Assembly: GCA_963843805.1 (NCBI GenBank)
Contig: CAWJLY010000009.1
Coordinates: 310,001-374,000 of the forward strand
Length of the DNA stretch: 64,000 nt
Reading direction: 5' to 3'
Source: Ideonella_A sp963843805
Lineage (GTDB): Bacteria > Pseudomonadota > Gammaproteobacteria > Burkholderiales > Burkholderiaceae_C
Shown: one piece after another, positions 8,009 to 16,528 of the stretch
Layout: each line of letters begins with the position of its first letter
Numbering within the stretch: the first letter of the stretch is position 1
Made by a program: the position numbers and the translations under genes
The notes under the pieces: generated by a model
Seen by the model: only the letters and a program-made list of their open reading frames with translations
The model's database searches: none
What the model was told of the DNA's origin: nothing

Positions 8009-8761
8009 ATGAGCGACATCTTCGCCACGGCGCTGTGGACCGGAACCGTCTTCATTGCGGCGGGTCTGGTCAAGGGCATGGTCGGCCTGGGCCTGCCGAC
8101 GGTGGCGATCGGCCTGCTGAGCTTGTCGATGCCACCCGCCGCTGCGGCCGCGTTATTGATCGCACCGTCGCTCGCAACCAATATCTGGCAGTCCGCAGCG
8201 GGGCCGAATCTGCTGGTCCTGGCCAGGCGCCTGGCGTCGTTTTTGGTGGCTATCGTGATCGGCACCTTGCTGAGCATCGGCATCCTGACCGGTTCGTCGG
8301 CCGGTCTGGCCAATGCCGCGCTGGGTGCGGTGCTGATGCTCTATGGTGCCGTCGGCCTCGCTGGCTGGCGTTTCGAGGTACCGTGCCGCGCCGAACGCTG
8401 GTTGTCGCCGCTGATGGGAATCCTGACCGGCCTGATCGCCGGTGCGACCGGCGTCTTCGCGATGCCGCTGATACCTTATCTGAATTCGCTCGGGCTCGAC
8501 AAGGACGACCTGATCCAGGCGCTTGGTTTGGCATTCACGGTGTCGACCCTCGCGTTGGCTGCGGCACTGGCCATGTCGGGTCGATTTCAGTTTTCGCTGG
8601 CCGGCGCATCGCTGATGGCCGTACCGGCGGCTCTGGCCGGCATGTGGATCGGCCAGCGCGTACGCAACCACATCGACGCCGCGGCCTTCAAGCGCTGGTT
8701 CTTCATCGGCCTGACCGGATTGGGTATCTACATGCTTGGCAGGGGTTTGTGGCCACGTTGA
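8009..8761 (+). CDS. TauE/SafE family (sulfite exporter-type) membrane protein
   Basis: 250 residues, eight or so hydrophobic helices in two similar halves. The family motif GLVKGMVGLGLPTVAIGLL near residue 20 and its counterpart MGILTGLIAGATGVFAMPLI near residue 140 are both present, as are the central loops with prolines. TauE/SafE proteins export small sulfur-containing or organic anions; the substrate here cannot be told. It sits within a run of membrane protein genes on the same strand. Confidence 0.86.
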   Translation: MSDIFATALWTGTVFIAAGLVKGMVGLGLPTVAIGLLSLSMPPAAAAALLIAPSLATNIWQSAAGPNLLVLARRLASFLVAIVIGTLLSIGILTGSSAGLANAALGAVLMLYGAVGLAGWRFEVPCRAERWLSPLMGILTGLIAGATGVFAMPLIPYLNSLGLDKDDLIQALGLAFTVSTLALAAALAMSGRFQFSLAGASLMAVPAALAGMWIGQRVRNHIDAAAFKRWFFIGLTGLGIYMLGRGLWPR

Positions 8762-8786
8762 TGCATGGCTGTCGAAAGCTCGCTGG

Positions 8787-9218
8787 ATGACCGACCTGCA
8801 GTCCTACCAACGACTTGCCGATGCGGTGCTGCTGCTGCATCTCGGCGTGGTCGTGTTTGTTGTCGGTGGATTATTGGTCGTCTGGATCGGCAATCCGATC
8901 GGCTGGCACTGGGTCAACCACCGCTGGTTCAGATTGGCCCATCTGGCAGCGATCGTCTTCGTCGTGTTGCAGGCCTGGTTGGGTGCAACATGCCCGCTGA
9001 CTTCGCTCGAGGACTGGTTGCGCGGGCGTGCCGGGCAGGCCGGGTACAACGGCGGTTTTATCGAGCATTGGGTTCATGCCGTCCTGTTCTACCAAGCGCC
9101 CTGGTGGGTATTCGCCGCGGCCTACACGGCGTTTTTCGTGGCGGTGGTTGCCAGTTGGCTGCGTTACCCGCCAGCGCCTGCGGCTGACCGTCGGGACCGA
9201 AGGCATCCGCATGTCTGA
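8787..9218 (+). CDS. DUF2784 family membrane protein
   Basis: 143 residues from ATG 8787. Four transmembrane helices are visible. DUF2784 features are LADAVLLLHLGVVVFVVGG, then WHWVNHRWFRLAHLAAIVFV, then WLGATCPLTSLEDWLR, and FIEHWVHAVLFYQAPWWVF. The conserved His, Trp and Cys residues in the second and third helices are typical. Function is unknown. An earlier in-frame start at 8736 would overlap the TauE gene and adds no conserved sequence. Its stop overlaps the next gene by 8 bp. Confidence 0.85.
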   Translation: MTDLQSYQRLADAVLLLHLGVVVFVVGGLLVVWIGNPIGWHWVNHRWFRLAHLAAIVFVVLQAWLGATCPLTSLEDWLRGRAGQAGYNGGFIEHWVHAVLFYQAPWWVFAAAYTAFFVAVVASWLRYPPAPAADRRDRRHPHV

Positions 9219-9600
9219 GCCGCCGCAAGCTTCGCAGATCGCCGCCTGTCGCGCGTTGTGCGTCGGCATTGGTCTGCTGGGCCTGACGTGCGAGGCATTC
9301 GCCCAGGACACTGCGGTCGTGGTGGGGCAGGCGCTGGCGCTCGCTGCTTTGGCCGGCGGGGCAATCGCCGGGGCGCTGGCGGGCTATCGCAACTCCCCGC
9401 CCAAGACGTTCTGGCCAGCCTTCGGCATCTTCGTCGGGGTGATTGCAGTCGCCGCTTCGACGCGCGCGGAGTCGATGGCAATCGTTCCCCTGGCATTGGT
9501 GGTCGGCGGTGTGGCGGGCGTGGTGCCGTTCGCGGTGGCCTTTTTTGCGGTCCGCTGGTGCTGGCGCCGGATCCGCGGCCGATTGCGACGCGATACCTGA
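9211..9600 (+). CDS. Hypothetical membrane protein
   Basis: 129 residues from ATG 9211, overlapping the end of the DUF2784 gene. It has an N-terminal hydrophobic segment with AFAQ, which could be a signal peptide cut near residue 32, and three further helices up to residue 118, then an arginine-rich tail. I recognise no family. The overlap with the upstream gene supports it being real and co-translated. Confidence 0.55.
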   Translation: MSEPPQASQIAACRALCVGIGLLGLTCEAFAQDTAVVVGQALALAALAGGAIAGALAGYRNSPPKTFWPAFGIFVGVIAVAASTRAESMAIVPLALVVGGVAGVVPFAVAFFAVRWCWRRIRGRLRRDT

Positions 9601-9814
9601 ATGCGTGGTTTGTCAGTGCTTCGTCTGTGCGATCGGCGGTACAAGGCAGGCGACGGTAAAGGCCCGCCCGGTGTCGTGGCGCATGCAAACAATGTGGCTG
9701 CCGATGCGAAATCGCGCGAAGATCGCAGGCCCCCACGCCGGCAACATGGCAGGTTTTCTGGATGCCGTGTGAGGGTGGCTTACGGACAGCAATTCCAACA
9801 ACAGGAGTCGAACA

Positions 9815-10351
9815 ATGATGAACAAGGTGTTTCGTGTTTGTTTGCTTGCGGGTGCGATGGCTGCGGTTTCGGCACATGCAGCCGAAACGGTGACGGTCAG
9901 CCTCGACATGGCTGAGAAGACAGGTCCCGGGAATGCCATCGGCACGGTGCGGATCGTCGAGACACCGTATGGCTTGGCGTTTTATCCCTCGTTGAAAGGC
10001 CTGCCGGCGGGTTTGCACGGATTCCATGTTCATGAGAACGCCTCGTGTGCGCCTGCGGAGAGCAACGGGGCGCCAGTGCCGGCGTTAGGCGCGGGCGGAC
10101 ATTTCGATCCGAAGGGTACAAAAAAGCATGACCTGCCATGGGGCGACGGTCATCTGGGCGATCTGCCGGCGCTGTTTGTCGCTGCCGATGGCGTGGCCAC
10201 CAATCCGGTGTTGGCGCCGCGACTGAAGATGGCCGACGTGCGTAACCGCGCGGTGATGGTTCACGCCGGTGGCGACAACCATGCCGATCACCCGGCGCCA
10301 CTCGGTGGCGGCGGCGCACGGGTCGCCTGCGGCGTAATCGGCGGGTCCTGA
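9815..10351 (+). CDS. sodC: Cu/Zn superoxide dismutase
   Basis: 178 residues with a clear signal peptide (cleavage after VSAHA near residue 22), so it is periplasmic. Metal ligands are in place: GFHVHE (two copper His), GGHFDP and GDGHLGDLP (bridging and zinc His plus zinc Asp), and the late HAGGDNHADHP copper His. The cysteines of ENASCAP and VACGV form the structural disulfide. The enzyme converts superoxide to hydrogen peroxide and oxygen. A good ribosome-binding site (ACAGGAG) precedes tandem ATGs at 9815 and 9818. Confidence 0.93.
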   Translation: MMNKVFRVCLLAGAMAAVSAHAAETVTVSLDMAEKTGPGNAIGTVRIVETPYGLAFYPSLKGLPAGLHGFHVHENASCAPAESNGAPVPALGAGGHFDPKGTKKHDLPWGDGHLGDLPALFVAADGVATNPVLAPRLKMADVRNRAVMVHAGGDNHADHPAPLGGGGARVACGVIGGS

Positions 10352-10470
10352 GATTGACAGGTTCGTTGGTTATCGGGGCATCGGAGGGGTGATCGAGCTC
10401 CGCTGAATCGGTATCCGGCAGCAACTGCGGTGCACAATGTCGATGACTCGACCGCACGCCTGCTGCCGAC

Positions 10471-11457
10471 ATGACCGATCTCAGCGCCCTGACCATGACG
10501 GAAATCATCCGTCTGCAGAACCAGCTGCAGGATGAGTTGACGCGACGCTTTGCCCGGCAGATGGCGCTGGTCTTTTCCGACATCGTTGGCTCGACGCCTT
10601 ATTTTGCCCGCTTCGGAGATGCAGCCGGGCGCCAGTTGCAGCAGCTTCATTTCGATCTGCTCGGCAAGTGTGTCGAGGCCGCAAACGGGCGCATCGTCGA
10701 TACCGCAGGAGACGGTGCCTTCTGCGCCTTCATCGATCCGGAAACGGCGGCGCGAGCGCTGATTCAGCTGCACCAGCAGATTGCACTCAGCAATGCTGGC
10801 CGGGCCCGCCAACATCAGCTGCAGGTCCGCCTGGGAATTCATTGGGGCTCGGTGTTGACTGATGGTGCAGTGGTCAGTGGCGATGCGGTCAACTTGTGTG
10901 CAAGGGTGGCGGCGTCTGCTGATCCAGGCGAGATTCGCCTGACCCGCGAAGCCTTTCTCGAACTCGGCCGGATTCATCGGCTGGGTTGCCGCGCGCTCGG
11001 CAATATCGCCCTGAAAGGTCTGGCTGCACCGATCGAACTGCTGGCGCTCGACTGGCGAGATCAGACGATATTTCCCAGGCGCGTGAGGATCGACGAAACC
11101 GACGAGATCGTGGCGCTGCCGCAGCAGGATATCGTTGCATTCGGACGCTTGGCAGAACACGACGGGCAGCGCGCCAACGATGTGGTGCTGAGCCTTCCCG
11201 ATGTCGACTCTGCCCGACTGATCAGCCGCTGGCATTTCGAACTGCGCCGCCTGGCCGACGGGCTGCAGCTGAAGGCGCTGTCAGAGAACGGCACCGAAGT
11301 CGATGGCGTGATGATTGCAAAGGGCGAGCACGCGGCGGTCAAGGCCGGCTCGCGAATCCGCATCGCCGATGTGCTGACCTTGAAACTGTTGGGTCTGGCC
11401 CATTCATCGCCGGTGGAAGATTCCGATTCGACCATGATGTATCGCGGCCGCCAATAG
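10471..11457 (+). CDS. Class III adenylate/guanylate cyclase with C-terminal FHA domain
   Basis: 328 residues, two domains. Residues 30-190 are a class III cyclase: LVFSDIVGSTPYFARFGD carries the first metal Asp, DTAGDGAFCAF the second, and SGDAVNLCARVAASADPGEI the catalytic Asn/Arg region. Residues 215-310 look like a forkhead-associated domain, with FGRLAEHDGQRANDVVLSL, then ISRWHFELRR and ENGTEVDG. FHA domains bind phosphothreonine, so the output may be gated by a Ser/Thr kinase. No kinase gene is in the window. It is soluble, with no membrane anchor. Whether it makes cAMP or cGMP is not settled. Confidence 0.85.
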   Translation: MTDLSALTMTEIIRLQNQLQDELTRRFARQMALVFSDIVGSTPYFARFGDAAGRQLQQLHFDLLGKCVEAANGRIVDTAGDGAFCAFIDPETAARALIQLHQQIALSNAGRARQHQLQVRLGIHWGSVLTDGAVVSGDAVNLCARVAASADPGEIRLTREAFLELGRIHRLGCRALGNIALKGLAAPIELLALDWRDQTIFPRRVRIDETDEIVALPQQDIVAFGRLAEHDGQRANDVVLSLPDVDSARLISRWHFELRRLADGLQLKALSENGTEVDGVMIAKGEHAAVKAGSRIRIADVLTLKLLGLAHSSPVEDSDSTMMYRGRQ

Positions 11458-11475
11458 GCCGCCGGCGCCGCCGTT

Positions 11476-13014
11476 TCAGGATCCCGCGGGAACCTCAAGC
11501 CGGTAAGGCGCCAGATACTCCTGCCGATAGAGCTCGAACGGCATGCTGTCCATTGCCTCGAGTTGCTGCTGGTCGGCAATTGATCGCTCGGCCAGTTGGC
11601 GGTGGCGCCGCTCCAGTTCGGCCGTCCACGGCAGGGCATTCAAGCTGTCGGCAGTTGCTGCGGCCTGTGCATCGGTGAAGCGGTTGTGACTGCCGGCCGG
11701 TGCATTCTTGATCGCGGCAATGACCCGCGCCGACGGCAGGCGGTCGGGCTCGTGCAGCTGTTGGCTGGCTGCCTGCATCGCCGATTGGTACAGCTCGCCG
11801 CCATGTGCTGCGTCGAGCGCCCTGGCGATCGGCTGGAATTCGACCATCAGCTCGGCAGCCCAATCGTCGAGCGTCTGCTGACGGTTGTTGCGTTCAAGGC
11901 GGAGTCCGGGCTCGCGGCCGCAAGTGGCCGTCCGATGCTGATTGCGCGCCAGTGCGGCGATCTCGTCAGGGGTATCGAGCGGGCTCTCGTCGAGCAGGCA
12001 GTGGAGGAGAAAGATGTCCAGAAAACGCGAGGTCTGGGCGGAAATGCCGACCGGTTCGAACGGGTCGAGATCCATGCACCGCACCTCGACATATTCAACC
12101 CCGCGTTCGCGCAAGGCGTGCAGTGGCCGCTCGCCGGGGAAAATCACCCGCTTCGGCCGGATCGTGCCGTAGAACTCGTTCTCGATCTGCAACAGGCTCG
12201 TCGCCAACTGGCGATATTGCCCTTCGGGGCCGGTGACACCAATGGCTTCGTACGGCGGGTAGCTGCGAGTCAGTGCATCGTGCAGCGATGCGCCGTAACC
12301 CTGCAGATCGTTGTAGCTGACGGCCAATGTTGCCTGCGCCTCGCTCTGATAACCGAGCCGCCCCATGCGCAGTGAGGTGGCGTGTGGCAGGTAAAGCGTC
12401 TGCTCGCCCAGCGCAACAAGACCGTGCGGCTGGTCGCGAACGAAATCCGGACAAACCGCCGGAGACGCGCCAAACAGATACAACAGCATGAACGAGCGTC
12501 TGCGGAAATTGCGGATCAGCGCAAAGTAGTCGGCGCTCGAGACGCCCGGCATCGACCAGTTGTAGTGGATGCCCGAGATCGTCTGCATCCGCCGCCCGTA
12601 GCGAAAACCGAGCCCGGTGCGATAGACGCTTTTTGCCTGGCCGACGTTGGAGCGACCGTAGCGGCCGATCGGGATCGAATCGTCTGACGGCAACTTGCAG
12701 GGCATGCTCGACACCCAGAGCCGCTCATTGCCGGCTGCACCCAGCACACGGTAGACGAATTGGTGGATCTCGGTCAGTTCGTCGATGCATCGCTGCACGT
12801 CGGCATGGGCAGCGGTCACCATTTCGAGTTGCGATTCGCTGAAATCGGTGGTGATGCGTGGATGGGTGAGCGCGGATCCCAAAGCGGCCGGATGAGGCGT
12901 GTCGGCCAAAGCCCCGCCGGGCAACACGCGCAGGCTCTCCTTTTCAATGCCGCGGCGGATGCCTCTCAACTGGGCATCGCTCAGCGACTGCAAGCCTTGG
13001 TTCAGCAGGGTCAC
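11476..13014 (-). CDS. gshA: Glutamate-cysteine ligase (gamma-ECS), E. coli type
   Basis: 512 residues, the usual length for proteobacterial GshA. Motifs include GIEKESLRV near residue 22, TTDFSESQLEMVT, YRTGLGFRYGRRMQTISGIH and VEYVEVRCMDLDPF. The enzyme joins glutamate and cysteine with ATP, the first step of glutathione synthesis, in the cytoplasm. The start is a GTG (13012-13014) behind a strong GAGGAG five bases upstream. Immediately before that site is a run of hexanucleotide repeats. It is the last gene of a minus-strand group with the nuclease and metallopeptidase genes. Confidence 0.95.
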   Translation of the reverse strand: MTLLNQGLQSLSDAQLRGIRRGIEKESLRVLPGGALADTPHPAALGSALTHPRITTDFSESQLEMVTAAHADVQRCIDELTEIHQFVYRVLGAAGNERLWVSSMPCKLPSDDSIPIGRYGRSNVGQAKSVYRTGLGFRYGRRMQTISGIHYNWSMPGVSSADYFALIRNFRRRSFMLLYLFGASPAVCPDFVRDQPHGLVALGEQTLYLPHATSLRMGRLGYQSEAQATLAVSYNDLQGYGASLHDALTRSYPPYEAIGVTGPEGQYRQLATSLLQIENEFYGTIRPKRVIFPGERPLHALRERGVEYVEVRCMDLDPFEPVGISAQTSRFLDIFLLHCLLDESPLDTPDEIAALARNQHRTATCGREPGLRLERNNRQQTLDDWAAELMVEFQPIARALDAAHGGELYQSAMQAASQQLHEPDRLPSARVIAAIKNAPAGSHNRFTDAQAAATADSLNALPWTAELERRHRQLAERSIADQQQLEAMDSMPFELYRQEYLAPYRLEVPAGS

Positions 13015-13022
13015 GCGTTCTC

Positions 13023-13064
13023 CTCGTTGTCGCTGTCGTTGTCGTTGTCGCTGTCATTGTCGTG
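13023..13064 (-). repeat. Hexanucleotide tandem repeat in the gshA leader
   Basis: Seven hexamers of the form GTCGTT, GTCGCT or close variants run from 13023 to 13064 on the plus strand, which on the coding strand is a series of AACGAC/AGCGAC units. They end directly at the GAGGAG ribosome-binding site of gshA. Such short repeats are prone to slippage, so copy number could vary between strains. Any effect on translation is inference. Confidence 0.7.
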
Positions 13065-13218
13065 ACGGGGCGGCCGTCGCCACGCCCGTTTCGGCCCGGC
13101 TGTTTATCGGCCCCTCGGTGCCGTCATCATGCGCCGACCCGCCTTTTACGCTTTTTCGGGGCGGTCTGCAGAACACAAGCCTGCTGCGCATTGGCAACCG
13201 GCAACGGCGCAGCCCGGA

Positions 13219-13779
13219 TTACGATCTGCTTCGTGGATACGCGATGGGATTTTCACGCCGGAAAGTCCAGGGCGGCGTCGGCGAGTCCTGTTGCCAAAGG
13301 CCGTAGGCTCTTTGTCTGGCTGCACGTTCGGCTGCCGCGTATTGCTGGCGTGGGCCGATCGCTTGTTCTGCCGCAAACTGACGGTAATGCCAAGCCATCC
13401 CCTTGCGCAGCTGTTCAAGTCCGCAGTCGATCCCGTTCGCTTCGAGCGCACCGAGCAGCCGCCCATGGCGGTCGGTGCCCGCTACCGTGACCACCGCGAT
13501 CCGGCCGAAAGCGCACATCCTCAGGCTTTCGCGGGCCTCGCGGCCGAATGGCTGGGTCAGCTCGGGCGCGTCGATGCTGGCCAGACGAACCACCACCGAG
13601 CGGTCCTGCTGGGCGACCGTCACCGTGTCGCCGTCCGCAACCCGGCTGACCCGGCCAACCATCACGCCTTGTGCGAAGCCTGCGGTATCAACCAGGGCCA
13701 GAGCCGCGGCGATCACAGCCCGTTCAAGCCGGCTGAACAGGCGAGGCCGCCATTGAACACGTGCATCGGCCGCGGTCAT
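13219..13779 (-). CDS. Thermonuclease (SNase-like) family protein
   Basis: 186 residues from ATG at 13779. An N-terminal hydrophobic stretch (RAVIAAALALVDTAGFAQG) suggests a signal peptide or anchor. The SNase domain follows: VADGDTVTV, RLASIDAPELTQPFGREA and TDRHGRLLG, holding the calcium Asp residues and the catalytic Arg/Glu. A C-terminal AYGLWQ motif, typical of the family, is also present. It would cleave nucleic acids outside the cytoplasm. It lies between the metallopeptidase gene and gshA on the same strand, 204 bp upstream of gshA. Confidence 0.87.
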   Translation of the reverse strand: MTAADARVQWRPRLFSRLERAVIAAALALVDTAGFAQGVMVGRVSRVADGDTVTVAQQDRSVVVRLASIDAPELTQPFGREARESLRMCAFGRIAVVTVAGTDRHGRLLGALEANGIDCGLEQLRKGMAWHYRQFAAEQAIGPRQQYAAAERAARQRAYGLWQQDSPTPPWTFRRENPIAYPRSRS

Positions 13780-13816
13780 CCGGGCATTGTCGTGCAATGG
13801 CCCGTCTTTGTCGGCG

Positions 13817-14989
13817 TCAGGCCGTGGCGTTGGCCGGTGCCAGCGTGTCTTCGGGTGGATTCGTCGCACCCTGGGTGTCACCGGCTGTCTGCACCCCGCC
13901 AGAAAGCTCGAGGTTGGCCGCGTTGGCCAGCAGCGTCTGCACGAGCTTCATTTTTTCAAGCACGCGTTGCGGAATGAGGAATGGGTAGCTGTCGGGTAAA
14001 CCGAGGCTGCGATTCATCGCATTGAGAAACTGGGCCACCGGCAGCCAGTGCTCGATGACCAGTGATTCGACAGGCACGCTCTGCGGTTCGAGATCGTCCG
14101 GAGGCAATGCCTTGGCATGACCGTCCAGACTGAGCCCCCAACTGCCCGCAGTTTGCACCGCGTCGACCACCAACAGGTAGTGGGCACAGGTTTCGGCCCA
14201 GTCCTCCCAGGGATGCGAGCTGGCATAGGCACTGACGAAACGGCTCGGCCAATCGGCCGGCGGGCCGTTTGCGTAATGAGTGGCAAGCGCGTTCTGATAG
14301 TCGGCATCGTGATCGCCGAACAGCTGCCGGCATTGATCTTCGCCGGGGGTGCCGGTCAGATAACGCTGCTGAAGAAAGTGGCTGACCTCATGCCGCAAGT
14401 GGCCCAGCAACGTGCGCACCGGTTCGTGCATCGAGACGCGGGTCGATTCGCGAAAGACATCGTCGGCCTCGGCGATGTTCAACGTGATCAAACCACCATC
14501 GTGACCGGTGGTGACGGGCGAACGACCAGGCAAGGTCTCCAGCAGATGAAATGAGAGGCCATGCCGGTCGAGTGGGTCGGTTTTCGGACGCGGCGTCAGT
14601 CCCAGACCGATCAAACTGAAGACCAGCCGGCGTTTGGCGCGTTCGATGGCTGCCCAATGGCGCAGATTGTTGGGGTCGTCCAACGACGGAATGACGGTCG
14701 TCAGCCGACAACTGATGCAAAGCGCATGCTCGTCTCCGACATCGAGCATCCAGTTGCAGATGTTGTGGTCGATCCGGTTGGCGCATGGCCGCAACCAGGC
14801 TCCCTGTGAGTCCTGGCGCAACCAGGCGTCGGCGGGTGTATCGGGATCGTTTACACCGGCTGCCTGCAATTCGAATGCAACCATCGCGGACTCCGCTGGC
14901 ACATAGCCGATCAGCGAGTTGCAACTGGTGCACTCGCTGTTCTCGAAGAAGACCGACTGCTGGCAGTGGCTGCAAGTGAATGGTGTCAT
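13817..14989 (-). CDS. Putative zinc-ribbon and zinc-dependent metallopeptidase
   Basis: 390 residues. The N-terminus is a four-cysteine zinc ribbon (CSHCQQ then CTSCNS). The middle has further cysteines (CNWMLDVGDEHALCISC). The peptidase-like core has HLRHEVSHFLQQ, an HExxH motif near residue 197, and downstream HPWEDWAETCAHYL, with the Glu/Asp and His that complete a zinc site. This matches the putative zinc-binding metallopeptidase family (Peptidase_Mx), which has no known substrate. The product looks cytoplasmic. It is transcribed towards the nuclease gene, 37 bp away. Confidence 0.83.
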   Translation of the reverse strand: MTPFTCSHCQQSVFFENSECTSCNSLIGYVPAESAMVAFELQAAGVNDPDTPADAWLRQDSQGAWLRPCANRIDHNICNWMLDVGDEHALCISCRLTTVIPSLDDPNNLRHWAAIERAKRRLVFSLIGLGLTPRPKTDPLDRHGLSFHLLETLPGRSPVTTGHDGGLITLNIAEADDVFRESTRVSMHEPVRTLLGHLRHEVSHFLQQRYLTGTPGEDQCRQLFGDHDADYQNALATHYANGPPADWPSRFVSAYASSHPWEDWAETCAHYLLVVDAVQTAGSWGLSLDGHAKALPPDDLEPQSVPVESLVIEHWLPVAQFLNAMNRSLGLPDSYPFLIPQRVLEKMKLVQTLLANAANLELSGGVQTAGDTQGATNPPEDTLAPANATA

Positions 14990-15004
14990 GGCGTGCCTCG
15001 TTGA

Positions 15005-15481
15005 TCAGCTGCGCAATTGCAGTCGATTCTCCACATCGATGACTCCGTTGACACCCGAGGCCAGGCGAGTCGCACGTTCTCGGGCCATCTGATCGGGTGC
15101 CTCGCCTCGCAGCGAGACCCGCCCGTTGACCGTGTCGACGTTGATCTTCAACGCACTGAGAGCGGGATCCTTTGCCAGCTCGGCGTTGACCGATGCGGTG
15201 ATCGCCGCATCGTGCACCTTGTCAGTCACCGTCTCGGCTACATTGGCCGCGCGTTGCCTCAGGTCGGCCAACGCCGGGCCAGTGGCTTGTCTGGCGTCCG
15301 TAACCGACTCCTGGATTTCACGTTTGGCGATCTTGCCTTTCTGTTCTGCAACGGCGATAGCCGAATCGACCTGCTGGCCAACCGTGCGGGAATCGTTCGA
15401 TTGGCTGCAGGCGACGAGCAACAAGGCGCTTGCAGCGGCCGTTGCGATCAATGAGTATGTGGGGCTTGGTTTGTCGTGCAT
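15005..15481 (-). CDS. BON-domain lipoprotein
   Basis: 158 residues from ATG 15481. The N-terminus is a lipoprotein signal (AAASALLLVACSQS) with the modified Cys near residue 23. An alanine-rich helical linker (residues 30-85) leads to one BON domain (residues 90-155: AITASVNAELAKDPALSALK, VNGRVSLRGEA, VIDVENRL). BON proteins such as OsmY bind membrane or phospholipid and respond to envelope stress. A longer upstream start at 15637 lacks support and would destroy the signal peptide. It lies 15 bp after the stop-side end of the metallopeptidase gene's promoter region. Confidence 0.87.
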   Translation of the reverse strand: MHDKPSPTYSLIATAAASALLLVACSQSNDSRTVGQQVDSAIAVAEQKGKIAKREIQESVTDARQATGPALADLRQRAANVAETVTDKVHDAAITASVNAELAKDPALSALKINVDTVNGRVSLRGEAPDQMARERATRLASGVNGVIDVENRLQLRS

Positions 15482-15641
15482 GAGATAACTCCAGCTGATG
15501 TAGACGCCGCGTCGGCATAGCGATGGTCGCATCGAACGTTCGATGTCTGGCGGCAAGGCTACGGCAGGCGAGTGGCTCGGGCTATCGGCGCCACGCGGAA
15601 TCAGATGTCGGACGAAGACGACTCGGGTCCGGGCCAAGACG

Positions 15642-16454
15642 CTAGATCAGCGGACGCAGTGCGGGCTCGGTCGCTGGATCAAGGCCGGCCAGCCTGGCCA
15701 GGGCTTGCCGATCGGGTAGCAGCAGCAGCTGTCGCACCGGCGACCACTCGAACAATCCGGCGCTGGCGAGCTTGCGCAGGGTCTTGTTGGTGTGGACCAG
15801 CGACAGGCCGAGCGCATCGGCAAGGTGCTGCTGGGTGATCGGAAAAACGATGCCGTTGCGGGCGGAATCCCGCTCGTGGACCCTGGCGCGCGCGTGCAGC
15901 GCCAGAATCAATGCGGCAACCCGCTCGAGTGCGTTGTGTCTTCCCACACTGAGCAGGTTGTTGTCGACCAGCGACTCTTCCTGCGCCGCAAGCCACGTCA
16001 TGTCGAAACCAAGCGAGGGGCAACGGCTGTGCAAGGCCCAAAGCGCATCACGCTGAAAAAGACACATCCGGACGTCGGTGAGTGCTTCAACGCCGTGGGA
16101 TGCCACATCGGTCATCTTCTGCTGCAAGCCGATAAAATCGCCAGGCAACAGAAAATTGAGGATCTGTCGGCGCCCATCGCGCAGCGTCTTGAAGCGAAAC
16201 GCCCAGCCTGCGAGGAGCGTCATCAGCGGGCTGTCTTTTTCGCCCTCGGTGATCAGCGCCTGTCCGGCCTTGCGTTCGACTTCGCCGCGCTTGAGTTCCT
16301 GGATCAGTTCAAGTTCGCTTTCCGCCACCTTCTGGAACAGCGACAATTCGCGTAGCGGGCAGGCGGCGCAAGGTGTTCCATGAGTGTGAGCGGCCTGGCT
16401 GGCGGCGGTGAGTGCGGGTCGCTGTTCGTGTTTCGCTGGCTTGTCAAATGACAT
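15642..16454 (-). CDS. Crp/Fnr family transcriptional regulator
   Basis: 270 residues from ATG 16454. A cyclic-nucleotide-binding-type fold spans residues 38-160 (LFQKVAESELELIQELK, ILNFLLPGDFIGLQ), and a C-terminal winged helix spans residues 180-250 with the recognition region ITQQHLADALGLSLVHTNKT. Two cysteines (29 and 32) sit before the sensor domain and one more in RMCLFQR. This is fewer than the four that FNR uses for an iron-sulfur cluster, so oxygen sensing is uncertain. The gene diverges from the BLUF photoreceptor gene across 74 bp. Confidence 0.88.
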   Translation of the reverse strand: MSFDKPAKHEQRPALTAASQAAHTHGTPCAACPLRELSLFQKVAESELELIQELKRGEVERKAGQALITEGEKDSPLMTLLAGWAFRFKTLRDGRRQILNFLLPGDFIGLQQKMTDVASHGVEALTDVRMCLFQRDALWALHSRCPSLGFDMTWLAAQEESLVDNNLLSVGRHNALERVAALILALHARARVHERDSARNGIVFPITQQHLADALGLSLVHTNKTLRKLASAGLFEWSPVRQLLLLPDRQALARLAGLDPATEPALRPLI

Positions 16455-16528
16455 AGACGCTGAGGGATAGTTGGGCGAAACTCGCGCGCCGTTTCTCCGC
16501 AAACGCCCTGTCGGCTGACTGCTGCCAC

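Noticed and set aside
9601..9814. Short open frames between the hypothetical membrane protein and sodC
   Set aside because: None has a ribosome-binding site, motif or codon pattern that stands out; they run into sodC.
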